Source of the DNA: Nostoc parmelioides FACHB-3921
GTDB lineage: Bacteria > Cyanobacteriota > Cyanobacteriia > Cyanobacteriales > Nostocaceae
DNA length: 64,000 bases
Direction of reading: 5' to 3'
Assembly: GCF_014696625.1 (NCBI RefSeq)
Contig: NZ_JACJQL010000013.1
Span: forward strand, 1-64,000
In this document: piece after piece, positions 25,094-33,787 of the stretch
Layout: each line of letters opens with the position of its first letter
Position numbering within the stretch: position 1 is the stretch's first letter
Notes under the pieces: generated by a model
Databases searched by the model: none
Told to the model about the DNA's origin: nothing
The model's input: the letters and a program-made list of their open reading frames with translations, nothing else
Translations under genes and position numbers: made by a program

Positions 25094-27679
25094 TTAAATG
25101 ATTCTGGTGAAGAGGATTTGCTTTGAGCTTCGCATTGTACGAGTAAAAAAACTATGCTGATGCCAAGCTTGGTAGAAATTGGGGTAAGGCATATTCTGGG
25201 CGCATTGCCAGGCTAAATCATAGTATTTACCATCCAATTTCCAATAATTACTTAACACTTTGACCACTATAGAGCGATCCTGATTATTCTGTAGAATTTT
25301 TCCTAAGCAATCTGCTGCATACCTACGGGTGTAGTCATTCACAGTTGTGGAATGCAGCAGTTTTACCAAAGCGGCGATCGCTTCCTGATTTCCTATAGCG
25401 ATTTTCCCTAAACTTGATGCTGCCTGCCAACGGGTTAAGTCATCCACATTGGTGGATTCCAGCAGTTTTACCAAGGTGGCGATCGCTTTTTCATTACCTG
25501 GATCGATTGTCCCTAAGCTTTCTGCTACCAGCTTACGCATATAGTCATCCACATCAGGTGATTGCAGCAGTTGCACCAAGGCAGCGATCGCTTTTTCATT
25601 GCCTGGGTCGATTTTCCCTAAGCTATCTGCTGCCAGGCTATGGGTGTAGTCGTCTGCATTCTGAGATTGTAACAGTTGTTCCAAGGCAGAAATTGCTTTT
25701 TTATTGCCAGTACCGATTCCCCTTAAACTAAACACTGTCCGTATACGGTTGAGGTGAGATAAATCTTTAGATTGCAGGTATTGCACTAACAAGTCAATTT
25801 CTTCATCAATTGCTTGTCGATTATTAGCGTCGAATTGCTCTAAAGTAGATGCCACTTTCTGCCTAGCAGTGTTGTCAAACTCTTTTTTCAACTGCCCCAG
25901 TTGCATCAAATCTGATATGACTTGTTCATTACCAATACCAAACGCTTCTTTGGATAGCAGAAATGGCGCTAACGCGTTAATGGCTTGTTCATTCTTAGGG
26001 TCGATTTGCCATAAGCTTTCTGCCGCCGCATAGTTACGACGGGATTTGTTAGGCAAATTTTTTAATTGCAGCAGTTTCTCCAAGGGTTTGATCGCTTTTG
26101 TACGATCTGTCTGTTGCAGTGCTGATTTAGCTTCGTTTTCAATTGCATTGGCAAATATTATCCACTCCTGTTTTTTGGTGTTGAAATAACCAAAACCCCA
26201 TTTGGCAATTTTCGCTCCTATTTCATCGGCTCTAGAATAATCTCTAAACTCAGAAATTCCTGCGGCTGCTAAAAAGTAGGCTTGATATTCATAAAAACCT
26301 TTATCTACACCTTCTCTATCCCACTTACCGCATCCATCTTTAAAGTTAACTAAAGCATCAATAAACTTTTGCTTTTGCTGTTTGAGGTTTTCTTCTTCTC
26401 GCCCTAACCAAAGTAATATTGTTTGCTTCCACTTTGGTTCAAAGATTCGGTAAGTCCCTTGACTGGGATTGTTAGGAACATGGTTAAGAAAAAAATGCCA
26501 GTCATCAATTGCTTTAGCAGCAAAATACTCTTGGAATGAGGCATGAAAGAAAGTGTAAACAGGTTTTCTATTTGTATCTATCCCTACCTGATTTAACCAA
26601 CCACGCTTTAGTGCCAATTTGAACAACGAATTTTCATCATCAGCATCTCCCAAAAACTGAGTAACAAAATTCTCCTGCAAGCGAAAACGAGTTGCTTCTT
26701 TATCTATTGCTTCTTTAGCTAATTCACCTAATTTAATATTGAGTTGCTGACGTTGGTCAGATTTTATAGGAAATTCTTCTTTTTTCCACTTGTAAAAATC
26801 ATCAACAAATTGCTGATAAAGTCCCGCCTGTGTATCCGGTAGTGTACCTTCTCCTGATTGCCAATTCAAACACAACAGTGTCAACCGCAGAGGATTTTTT
26901 ACTAAATCCCTAATTCTTTCTTTACCTGGTTGTTTTAACGCATTGTATAACTGCTTCGCTGTTTCGGGAATTTCAATTTTAGTGAACCATTTAGAAATAA
27001 ATTCTTCTACCTGTTGTGGATAAGAAAAATCTAAAGTGCGATAAATCTCAAAATTATCAAGTGCATTAATGCTGCCATCCCACAGATTAACCCGGCAAGT
27101 TAAAACAATTCGCGCTTGAGAAATAAACCCTGATTCCCGAAATTGGCGTGAAATTTCTGTTAGCGGATTACCTGAAGCTGCGGACATTTCATCTAATCCA
27201 TCTAGCAGTAACCAGACATTTTGTTGATTAAATAAAGCAATCAAATCATCTTTCTGTTGCTGAGTAGGTTCAGATTTCCCTTTTTTCCTCACAGCAGCAG
27301 TTAGCCAAGTCCCTAACAAATATTCCTCTAATTTTTGTTCTTGTAAATCTGCTAAAGATACCCAAATCACAACTGACTGGGGAATCTCACAAAATACCCA
27401 ATTAGCAATCTGCTGTAACAGCGTTGTTTTTCCTGCTCCTGGTTCACCAATAATTGCGATTCGCCTACCCTTACTTTTCGGCGTGTTCTGCTGTTTGAGA
27501 ACTTCTTCCAGAAAAGCATCATGCTCAAATGTTTTGGTGATTTCTGTCTCTTTATACAGTTCTGAACCCTGTTCTGGAGAAATATTATCTTGACGCTTCG
27601 ACTGTTTTTTACGCTCAACTAATCCCAGTGGTACATAAACATCATCAACTTGCAGTGCAACTCCTTCATCTGATGTCAA
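25094..27679 (-). CDS. NACHT-HEAT NTPase (C-terminal part of a split gene)
   Basis: NLR-like signal-transduction NTPase. NACHT domain: Walker A GEPGAGKTTLL (about 78-88), Walker B VWLLLDGLDEM (about 155-165), then RIVLTCRVNLWD. The C terminal half (about 560-800) carries HEAT/PBS-lyase-type repeats, the last three nearly identical in pattern (NEKAIATLVKLLEST, then RWQAASSLGKI). There is no ATG near the start: TTG 27679 is the first usual start codon, yet the 35 codons before it encode a family-like stretch (DWREICREIIAERRKLTTNP) and are in frame with the upstream gene, separated from it only by TGA 27787-27785. So this CDS is best seen as the major part of one gene broken by a stop. Related cyanobacterial and bacterial NACHT proteins act in anti-phage defence; that role is inferred. 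Confidence 0.8.
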   Translation of the reverse strand: MTSDEGVALQVDDVYVPLGLVERKKQSKRQDNISPEQGSELYKETEITKTFEHDAFLEEVLKQQNTPKSKGRRIAIIGEPGAGKTTLLQQIANWVFCEIPQSVVIWVSLADLQEQKLEEYLLGTWLTAAVRKKGKSEPTQQQKDDLIALFNQQNVWLLLDGLDEMSAASGNPLTEISRQFRESGFISQARIVLTCRVNLWDGSINALDNFEIYRTLDFSYPQQVEEFISKWFTKIEIPETAKQLYNALKQPGKERIRDLVKNPLRLTLLCLNWQSGEGTLPDTQAGLYQQFVDDFYKWKKEEFPIKSDQRQQLNIKLGELAKEAIDKEATRFRLQENFVTQFLGDADDENSLFKLALKRGWLNQVGIDTNRKPVYTFFHASFQEYFAAKAIDDWHFFLNHVPNNPSQGTYRIFEPKWKQTILLWLGREEENLKQQKQKFIDALVNFKDGCGKWDREGVDKGFYEYQAYFLAAAGISEFRDYSRADEIGAKIAKWGFGYFNTKKQEWIIFANAIENEAKSALQQTDRTKAIKPLEKLLQLKNLPNKSRRNYAAAESLWQIDPKNEQAINALAPFLLSKEAFGIGNEQVISDLMQLGQLKKEFDNTARQKVASTLEQFDANNRQAIDEEIDLLVQYLQSKDLSHLNRIRTVFSLRGIGTGNKKAISALEQLLQSQNADDYTHSLAADSLGKIDPGNEKAIAALVQLLQSPDVDDYMRKLVAESLGTIDPGNEKAIATLVKLLESTNVDDLTRWQAASSLGKIAIGNQEAIAALVKLLHSTTVNDYTRRYAADCLGKILQNNQDRSIVVKVLSNYWKLDGKYYDLAWQCAQNMPYPNFYQAWHQHSFFTRTMRSSKQILFTRII

Positions 27680-27784
27680 AGGATTTGTAGTCAGCTTGCG
27701 CCGTTCTGCAATTATTTCACGACAGATTTCACGCCAATCATTGGGAGTTAACTTTGTCCCATCCTCCCCAAGAGACGACTGTAG

Positions 27785-28216
27785 TCAGTTGTTATTAATT
27801 ACTGTCCCAATAGTGATTGACTCACCAGCAATTCCACCTTTCTTTACAGTGAGATTCTCTGCTAACTTCGCAAAGTTGTTGATTACTGATGGCTGAGACT
27901 GGATTTCTGCTGCTTTATTTTTAATTTCCTTAGCGGCCTCAGATGTGTCATTATTAACTGCTGCTTCCACATCCACAACAGCTTGAGCAATTTCGGGATC
28001 TTGTGCGGCTTGTTTCAGTTCCAGCACTGCTTGACCGTAATCTAAAGGCTGCGGTTCATTACTGGTAAGAGATGGTGCTTGATTTTTTCGACGCAGTAAT
28101 TCTATCAACTTGTCAGGAGCATTCCATAAAGCATCACCAATGTTTTCGCCAATTTTCTCCTGTGCTTTAGTCCAAAATACGGTAGCTACAGCAATCAAGA
28201 AGCTCTCAGGGGTCAT
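27785..28216 (-). CDS. N-terminal part of the split NACHT gene, or small partner
   Basis: A 143-residue frame from ATG 28216: a hydrophobic start (ESFLIAVATVFWTKA), a helical region (IGDALWNAPDKLIELL), a helical charged middle (AAKEIKNKAAEIQSQ) and a glycine-rich end (KKGGIAGESITIGTVINNN). It ends with TGA 27787-27785, and the same frame carries straight on, without a shift, into the NACHT protein. It could be the natural N-terminal domain of that protein, cut off by a nonsense mutation, or a separate gene with the TGA as true stop. TGA is followed by C, a relatively leaky context, so read-through is conceivable. Confidence 0.6.
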   Translation of the reverse strand: MTPESFLIAVATVFWTKAQEKIGENIGDALWNAPDKLIELLRRKNQAPSLTSNEPQPLDYGQAVLELKQAAQDPEIAQAVVDVEAAVNNDTSEAAKEIKNKAAEIQSQPSVINNFAKLAENLTVKKGGIAGESITIGTVINNN

Positions 28217-28379
28217 ACATCCACTATAAATAGACTAAATAGCGTCAAAATTTGTCTGTATATATTCTAGTGGTGATATTACTTATACGCCAAATGTGAT
28301 GATGATCGCTCTTGGCGGCTGTTTAGTTAATTATTGCGTTAAGTGAAGTGCGATCGCCATGACTCATCCAGGATATATC

Positions 28380-29165
28380 TTATCTGTATTTCTCAACAGA
28401 TTCCACAGCAATATTAAATTGTTGAGCAATCTGTTCTACACTCATCCCAGTTTTTAATAACAGTGGGACAGCAACTTTCAACAGTTCTTCTCGACCTTCT
28501 TCTCGACCCTCAGCTTTAGCTTCTTGATATACTCTTGTCTGCTCTAAAGTTATTCCTAGCATAGCTTCTACTTCCTCTCGACTCAAAGACGAAAACTTGT
28601 AAACAGCAATTGTCGTAATAATTTCGATGATTTCGTTTTTCGGTAGCCTACCTGTTTCTTCTAATTTTACCCGTTGAATTAGTTGCTTGGCTTGCTCTGC
28701 CATTGTTTCAGAGGATGCAATTGTTAACTGCATTAAGTTGATGCTGATTGGCAGAGTATCAGAAGTACCTAACTCATCTAAATAAATGCGCTGCACTTGG
28801 TCGCTGTTTAAAAATATGCGATGAGTTATTGTGTCCCTTGGTTCCAGACTGCGAGTTGGAAAAATTACCACACAATACCAGTCATCATACTGAGACTGAT
28901 TCCGGTACAAATAGGTTAGCGACTCGGTAAAAAAGCGATGATATAAAGCTTCGTCTTTCTGGAATTGAACTTCTGCAAAAAAGATAACTTTGGGTGTCGC
29001 TTCTTCTGGTGGTAGGAAAACACCATCAATGCGAAAGGCAGTTTCTTTGACTTCGACTGACTCAAATCGATAATTTTGCGCCTGTGGGGGGCAATTATCA
29101 ACGAGTTCAAATATTAACGCCGGAAATCGCTTGAAAATTTGGTAATAAATGGAGTCGCGTTTCAC
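28380..29165 (-). CDS. DUF2887 / Rpn-family putative nuclease
   Basis: A 261-residue protein of the DUF2887 type related to the PD-(D/E)XK transposase_31/Rpn recombination-promoting nucleases. Visible are DSIYYQIFKRFPALIFEL, FRIDGVFLPPEEATPKVIFF then AEVQFQ (the D and ExQ of the nuclease core), and YHRFFTESLTYLYRNQ. The C terminus has a helical stretch with EGREEGREELL and a sigma-like HTH (MSVEQIAQQFNIAVESVEKY). It starts with GTG 29165, sharing one base with the stop codon of flv3A, so translation may be coupled. Lies in the accessory block between the flavodiiron genes. Confidence 0.78.
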   Translation of the reverse strand: MKRDSIYYQIFKRFPALIFELVDNCPPQAQNYRFESVEVKETAFRIDGVFLPPEEATPKVIFFAEVQFQKDEALYHRFFTESLTYLYRNQSQYDDWYCVVIFPTRSLEPRDTITHRIFLNSDQVQRIYLDELGTSDTLPISINLMQLTIASSETMAEQAKQLIQRVKLEETGRLPKNEIIEIITTIAVYKFSSLSREEVEAMLGITLEQTRVYQEAKAEGREEGREELLKVAVPLLLKTGMSVEQIAQQFNIAVESVEKYR

Positions 29166-30889
29166 TAATAATGATTACCTACCTTGCGGTGGTGAACGGC
29201 TGTCAATGCTTCGGGTTTGGAAACGCGTCCGGCGTAGACTGTGCTGTATACTGCCCAGTGGTCGCCGCAATCCATACGGCTAACGACTTCGCATTCCATG
29301 TATGCTAAAGCGTCGCCGAGGATGGGTGCGCCGTTTTCGGCGGGCTGGGTTTTGACTCCTTCAAAACGGTCTGCGCCAGGGGCGAATCGTTTTAAGAAGT
29401 GGCGCATGAGTGGTTGATAATTGCCTTCTTCTAATACATTGAGGACGAAGCGATCGCCTACTTGCATTAGTGATTCAATTGCTCTATCTTTAGCTACGGC
29501 AATGGAAAATCCTAAGGGTTTGAAGCTGGCTTGGTTTACCCAGGAGGCTAACATGGCGCTGGAAACGTCGCCTTTTTTGGCTGTGATGATATACAAGCCA
29601 CCACTCAGTCTCCCTAGTGCTTTGTCTAAATCAGCACCCAAGGATTTCATCGCTTTGATGCTGCGATCGCGTGTTACCCATTGTCCCAAATCTGTGCCTG
29701 CTTCTTCACACAGTTTGTAGGTGTTTTCCGTGGGTGTTTGTTTAATGCGAATGGCGGGGAAAGCGGTTGTTAAGCCCAAGTTGCGGAATTTGCTTAATAA
29801 CGGGTCTATGGGTTCATCATCGCCGCCACCAGTTTCAAATATACCTACGGCTTGTTTTTCGTTAACAGACCCTAAAATGGTGCTGAGTGCGCCTTGAATA
29901 CTAGCGGCACTAGCAGCCGGAGACATCCCAATTACCAGTCCAGTACACCGCCCAACTAGTTCGCGTAGTTCTTGTAAATCTACGGCTGCACCCAAATCTA
30001 CAACGTCTACACCCACACCAGTTTTCGTAATACCGTTAATAATTGCTTGGGCTAGGCGATCGCTATACCCATATTCAGAAACGTAAAATACACCTATGCT
30101 GGTTTCTGCTTTGGTTTGATTTTGACTCCAAGTGCGATAACGTCCGGTGAGTTCCTCAACGTTATGGTAGAGTAGTGGCCCGTGACCAGTGGCAATCATT
30201 TTCACGCCTGGTAGTTCTCCCATGCGCTTGAGGGCAGATAGTACCGAGCGCGCATTCGGCCCCATCAGGCATTCATAATAATAATGAAAGTCTGGTTCAA
30301 TGGTTTTTAAATCTTCGTCAAAGACAATATCGGAACAGTAGTGCATTCCGAAAGCGTCGCAGGTGTATAGGGTTTGGGTGTTGTGGTCAAAGCTAAAGAT
30401 GGTGTCTGGCCAGTGTAAATTAGGGGCGATGACAAACTCAAATTCGTGACCGTTACCTAAATCTAAGCGATCGCCATTTTTAACAATTTTCCGCTTAAAT
30501 GGCTGATGTACTAAATCTTCTAGAAACTGGATGGCAACTTTTGAGGCGACAATTGTAATATCTGGAGCCATCTGTAACAAATCTTTGACTAAGCCACTGT
30601 GGTCTGGCTCGGTATGGCTGACAATCAAATAATTGATATCTGTGGGATTAATTAGCCCTGTCAGGGTATCAAAATAAAGTTTACGAAACTTTTCATGGGA
30701 AGTATCGACTAAGGCTATCTGCTCACCGCGTATGAGAAATGAGTTATAAGTAGTACCATTTTGCAGACCAAACTCAATATCAAAGCGATCGCGTTCCCAA
30801 TCTAGAGAGCGAATTGCTGTCGTATCTTGAGCAATTTCCGCAGTCTGTATGGTGAGCCGTTTTTCAGTTTTCTCGGTGAGTGCTACCAT
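29165..30889 (-). CDS. flv3A: Flavodiiron protein Flv3A-type
   Basis: Partner of the Flv1A-type protein at 21864; 574 residues with the same three-domain plan. The di-iron site is canonical: HTEPDH (92-97), PNLHWPD with the next histidine, TCDAFG with the bridging aspartate and ATGHGPLL. Flavodoxin domain: GVFYVSEYGYSDRLAQAI; C-terminal flavin reductase: VSSAMLASWVNQASFKPLGF. With Flv1 it reduces O2 to water downstream of photosystem I, protecting vegetative cells under fluctuating light. ATG 30889 with GGAGAG upstream. An accessory block of about 5.6 kb now lies between the two flv genes. Confidence 0.93.
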   Translation of the reverse strand: MVALTEKTEKRLTIQTAEIAQDTTAIRSLDWERDRFDIEFGLQNGTTYNSFLIRGEQIALVDTSHEKFRKLYFDTLTGLINPTDINYLIVSHTEPDHSGLVKDLLQMAPDITIVASKVAIQFLEDLVHQPFKRKIVKNGDRLDLGNGHEFEFVIAPNLHWPDTIFSFDHNTQTLYTCDAFGMHYCSDIVFDEDLKTIEPDFHYYYECLMGPNARSVLSALKRMGELPGVKMIATGHGPLLYHNVEELTGRYRTWSQNQTKAETSIGVFYVSEYGYSDRLAQAIINGITKTGVGVDVVDLGAAVDLQELRELVGRCTGLVIGMSPAASAASIQGALSTILGSVNEKQAVGIFETGGGDDEPIDPLLSKFRNLGLTTAFPAIRIKQTPTENTYKLCEEAGTDLGQWVTRDRSIKAMKSLGADLDKALGRLSGGLYIITAKKGDVSSAMLASWVNQASFKPLGFSIAVAKDRAIESLMQVGDRFVLNVLEEGNYQPLMRHFLKRFAPGADRFEGVKTQPAENGAPILGDALAYMECEVVSRMDCGDHWAVYSTVYAGRVSKPEALTAVHHRKVGNHY

Positions 30890-30903
30890 AACTCTCTCCT
30901 TTA

Positions 30904-30937
30904 CACAATGAGTATTTATTCCTCTAGTCTTATTGTG
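30904..30937. promoter_or_regulatory. Inverted repeat upstream of flv3A
   Basis: CACAATGAG (30904-30912) and CTTATTGTG (30929-30937) form an interrupted inverted repeat with one mismatch, 15 bp ahead of the flv3A start and in the divergent region shared with coaX. It may be an operator, but nothing identifies a regulator. Confidence 0.2.
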
Positions 30938-30998
30938 ACACGGAATATTTGTAAATTTTTATTAAAAAACCTATAGATAACTTAAAAAATATAAAAAA

Positions 30999-31886
30999 GT
31001 GATATCACAGCAGTCTCCAAAACACATAGAAAATCAGTGGTTAGCCTTGGAAATCGGAAATTCCCGGCTACATTGGGCTTTATTCATGGGCGAATCCCTT
31101 GAGTTTACCTGGGATACAGAATATCTACCTGAGTCAGTTATACAGCAGTTAGGTAACGGTGAGACAAAATTAGGAGTGGGGAGCGAGGAAAAGGAAATTT
31201 TCTTTACGTTTTTCCCCCTGCCCCCTGCCCCCTGCCCTTCGGGTTCGCAGTCGCTAATGGGGGAAACCCCCAAGACCGCGCTGTCTCACCCCCTGCCACT
31301 TTTCATCGCCTCTGTCGTCCCTAAGCAAACTGCACTTTGGCAAAGTTACCCTAATGTTCGCGTAATTACTCTAGACCAGATACCACTTAACAATATATAT
31401 CCTACCTTGGGAATTGACCGGGCTTTGGCTGTGTGGGGGGCGGGGATGAGTTGGGGTTTTCCGATGTTGGTAATTGATGCGGGGACGGCGCTGACTTTTA
31501 CGGCTGCGGATGGTGAACGTAATTTGGTTGGTGGGGCAATTTTGCCGGGGGTGGGTTTACAATTTGCAAGTTTAGGTCAAAAAACTGAACAATTACCGCA
31601 AGTAGAGATGGAAGCCATCAAGTCTCTACCTCCACGTTTTGCGCTGAATACAGCAGAAGCAATCCAAAGCGGTGTGATTTATACCTTAATAGCGGGAATG
31701 AGGGATTTTACGGAAGAGTGGTTGTCTCTATTTCCTGATGGGAAGGTGGCGATAAAAGGAGGCGATCGCATCTTACTATTAAATTACCTCCAAGCTCTCT
31801 ATCCTGAGCTAGCAGCGCGTTTAATAGTGGAACCGAACCTGATTTTTTGGGGTATGCAAAGAATATTCACCCATGACCCTGGATAA
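30999..31886 (+). CDS. coaX: Type III pantothenate kinase with internal repeat insertion
   Basis: Acetate/sugar-kinase-fold enzyme that phosphorylates pantothenate, first step to CoA. Visible: [14 protein letters not shown] (phosphate loop), [27 protein letters not shown] and [16 protein letters not shown]. Starts at GTG 30999. Between residues about 55 and 99 the protein carries a proline-rich segment ([16 protein letters not shown] and on) absent from the normal fold; the DNA there is a heptamer-type C-rich stretch plus a dispersed palindromic repeat (31235-31288). The frame is kept open. The insertion lies in the loop before [12 protein letters not shown]. The 3' end overlaps the converging hydrolase by 20 bp. 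Confidence 0.88.
   Translation: MISQQSPKHIENQWLALEIGNSRLHWALFMGESLEFTWDTEYLPESVIQQLGNGETKLGVGSEEKEIFFTFFPLPPAPCPSGSQSLMGETPKTALSHPLPLFIASVVPKQTALWQSYPNVRVITLDQIPLNNIYPTLGIDRALAVWGAGMSWGFPMLVIDAGTALTFTAADGERNLVGGAILPGVGLQFASLGQKTEQLPQVEMEAIKSLPPRFALNTAEAIQSGVIYTLIAGMRDFTEEWLSLFPDGKVAIKGGDRILLLNYLQALYPELAARLIVEPNLIFWGMQRIFTHDPG
31235..31288. repeat. Small dispersed repeat inside coaX (other copy 42118-42172)
   Basis: A 54-bp unit beginning CCCTTCGGGTTCG, with the central GGGGGAAACCCCC palindrome, ending CTGTCTCA. It matches the intergenic copy at 42118-42172 with a handful of differences and one 1-bp gap. Here it is translated as part of the coaX product. Confidence 0.85.
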
Positions 31887-32682
31887 ACTCTCGAATCTCC
31901 CCAACTACAAGCCCAACACAGGATTCTGGTAAATTGCTTTCAGCATGAGCAATAATTTTTAACTCTGCTTGAGGAATCAGTTTAGTATAAACCTGACTTC
32001 TAGCTAGGGCATCTGGCGTATCTTTACCACCTTGCAAAACTAACACGGGGATTTCTAATTTAGGTAGATAACTTTGCAGTAGTTCTGCTTCAATTTCTGG
32101 TTGCTGGCGCTGAAATAATAATTGGGTGGCTGTAGGGTTTTGCAGCAGTATTTGGCGTGTTTGCCAATCTTGCTCTATTTTCTTATCTAGCCCAAAAATT
32201 TTAGTTAAAAAACTGAGCGATCGCATTATCTTAAATAATAATGGCGATCGCTTGACCAACCGCCGCATTTTCTGACAATTTTGTGATTGTCCTTCTATCT
32301 GCACACCCTCTGGTGCTAACAAAACTAACCCATACACTTGTTCTGGATATTTCAAGGCGTAACTAGCTGCAATCCAAGCACCAAGGGAATCTCCCAATAG
32401 ATAGACTTTTTCTAGCTTTAAAGCTTGGAAAAACTCAGCTATGCACTCTACTTGTAAATCAATCGAGTAATGAATATTGGGTTTTTCTGATTCTCCAAAA
32501 CCTAATAAATCTGGTGCAAAGCAATGAGAACTCTGTGAAAGTGATTCCATAACTTCCACCCATTGGCTACTTTCATGCCAAGCACCATGTAACAAGACTA
32601 CAGGAATCCCCTCACCAGCTTCACGCCAGAATAGTAGCCCTTGAGCTAGTTTTCTCCGGGCGTTACGTAATAGCGTATCCAT
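31867..32682 (-). CDS. Alpha/beta hydrolase
   Basis: A 271-residue alpha/beta-hydrolase. Oxyanion region [15 protein letters not shown], nucleophile elbow [15 protein letters not shown] (Ser), catalytic Asp in [14 protein letters not shown] and His in [12 protein letters not shown]. Related to cyanobacterial hydrolases near the menaquinone MhpC/BphD class; the substrate cannot be predicted. Convergent with coaX: the last 20 bp overlap. Upstream lies a NUDIX gene in the same direction with a 100-bp spacer. Confidence 0.85.
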   Translation of the reverse strand: MDTLLRNARRKLAQGLLFWREAGEGIPVVLLHGAWHESSQWVEVMESLSQSSHCFAPDLLGFGESEKPNIHYSIDLQVECIAEFFQALKLEKVYLLGDSLGAWIAASYALKYPEQVYGLVLLAPEGVQIEGQSQNCQKMRRLVKRSPLLFKIMRSLSFLTKIFGLDKKIEQDWQTRQILLQNPTATQLLFQRQQPEIEAELLQSYLPKLEIPVLVLQGGKDTPDALARSQVYTKLIPQAELKIIAHAESNLPESCVGLVVGEIREFIQGHG

Positions 32683-32784
32683 CTTAACGTAGTATTTATC
32701 TTTCTGTGGACTTTCGATTCTTCCTTAGAATATTCAGACTTTATCCACAATCGCTAATTTTCACCTAAAATTTCACATAAGTTT

Positions 32785-33279
32785 TTATGCTAGCGTTGTC
32801 AATCCGTTTAAGTAATCTTGTAGTTGTCGAGTATGGTCATGAGACATTGGCCCTTGGGGTAGGGAATTAGGGGTAAAAGCCTTGATTTCCATAACTTCTA
32901 AGGTATCCTGAATGTCCATTTTCCCTTCTACTTCAGCTTCAACCACAACACAAATCGAATGGATTCTGGGGTCGCGGTCTGGTGAAGAGTAAACACCTAC
33001 CAAACGCCTAATTTTTGTCAATTCTAGGCCAGTTTCCTCCAACAGTTCGCGGCGGACTGTCGTCGGAATGTCTTCTCCCCAGTCCACCATACCCCCAGGC
33101 AATGCCCATAAACCATCATCTCGTCTACGAATTAATACAATCCGACCATCGGATAGTATGGGGATGATACTGGTTCCCGTAATGGGATGACGAAATATAA
33201 TACCCAATACCGTTTGTCCAATACGCCACAAACTACGTGTGGATTGGATTGGTGATTTAAAAAAAGCAATAACGTTCAA
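32785..33279 (-). CDS. NUDIX hydrolase
   Basis: A 164-residue NUDIX protein. The box is complete: GGMVDWGEDIPTTVRREL followed by LEETGL. The N terminus (STRSLWRIGQTVLGIIF) precedes HPITGTSIIPILSDGRIVLI. No ATG is available; TTG 33279 is the only common start that keeps the whole domain (an ATT a few codons earlier is an alternative). It belongs to a different NUDIX subgroup from the gene at 661-1092. Substrate unknown. Confidence 0.82.
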   Translation of the reverse strand: MNVIAFFKSPIQSTRSLWRIGQTVLGIIFRHPITGTSIIPILSDGRIVLIRRRDDGLWALPGGMVDWGEDIPTTVRRELLEETGLELTKIRRLVGVYSSPDRDPRIHSICVVVEAEVEGKMDIQDTLEVMEIKAFTPNSLPQGPMSHDHTRQLQDYLNGLTTLA

Positions 33280-33328
33280 TCTAAGAATATGTATGGTTGA
33301 GTTTTTTTAACCGTCTACCACTCACACA

Positions 33329-33353
33329 AACTCAACTCATCAGGAGTTGAGTT
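33329..33353 (-). other. Perfect hairpin in the leader of the NUDIX gene
   Basis: AACTCAACTC (33329-33338) pairs perfectly with GAGTTGAGTT (33344-33353), loop of five. It lies about 50 bp ahead of the TTG-started NUDIX gene. A second GTTGAGTTTTTTT copy at 33296 could pair with the same arm, giving an alternative fold, so an attenuator is conceivable. Confidence 0.35.
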
Positions 33354-33359
33354 TCGTAT

Positions 33360-33784
33360 TATATATTATAATGCGAATATATGTTAGTGCGTGGCAAATA
33401 TATTTTAACTACACTCATAATAAGATATCAACTTTTGAGGATATTCAGCTTTCTTTTTAGTTACAAATAAATTTACTGTATTTGGCTATACATCAGGCGG
33501 ATTCAAGAGCAATAGTATGAGGTGATCGCCATAGATTAAAACTGATGTAACTCATAGCTGAGAATTTGTATTTTTCTATTTTGTGCATGATCAATTAGGT
33601 GGCATTGTCTATTCTAGAGTCTGGGGCAGATCAATATAGTAAATGCTGATTTTGTTACCCCTACTGGTAGATAGTTGTGAGTTTACGCCGTCTATTAGTA
33701 TGAAGTAAATAGAAAAATCCTATACAAAAAAACACACATGGTATATGTGATGTATTCAATAAAAATATTTAGTTTCAGGAAAAT
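33360..33784. other. A/T-rich intergenic region, nothing recognised
   Basis: About 420 bp upstream of the site-2 protease gene. A/T-rich with several stops in every frame; no RNA gene, promoter consensus or repeat could be singled out. Confidence 0.5.
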
Positions 33785-33787
33785 GTG

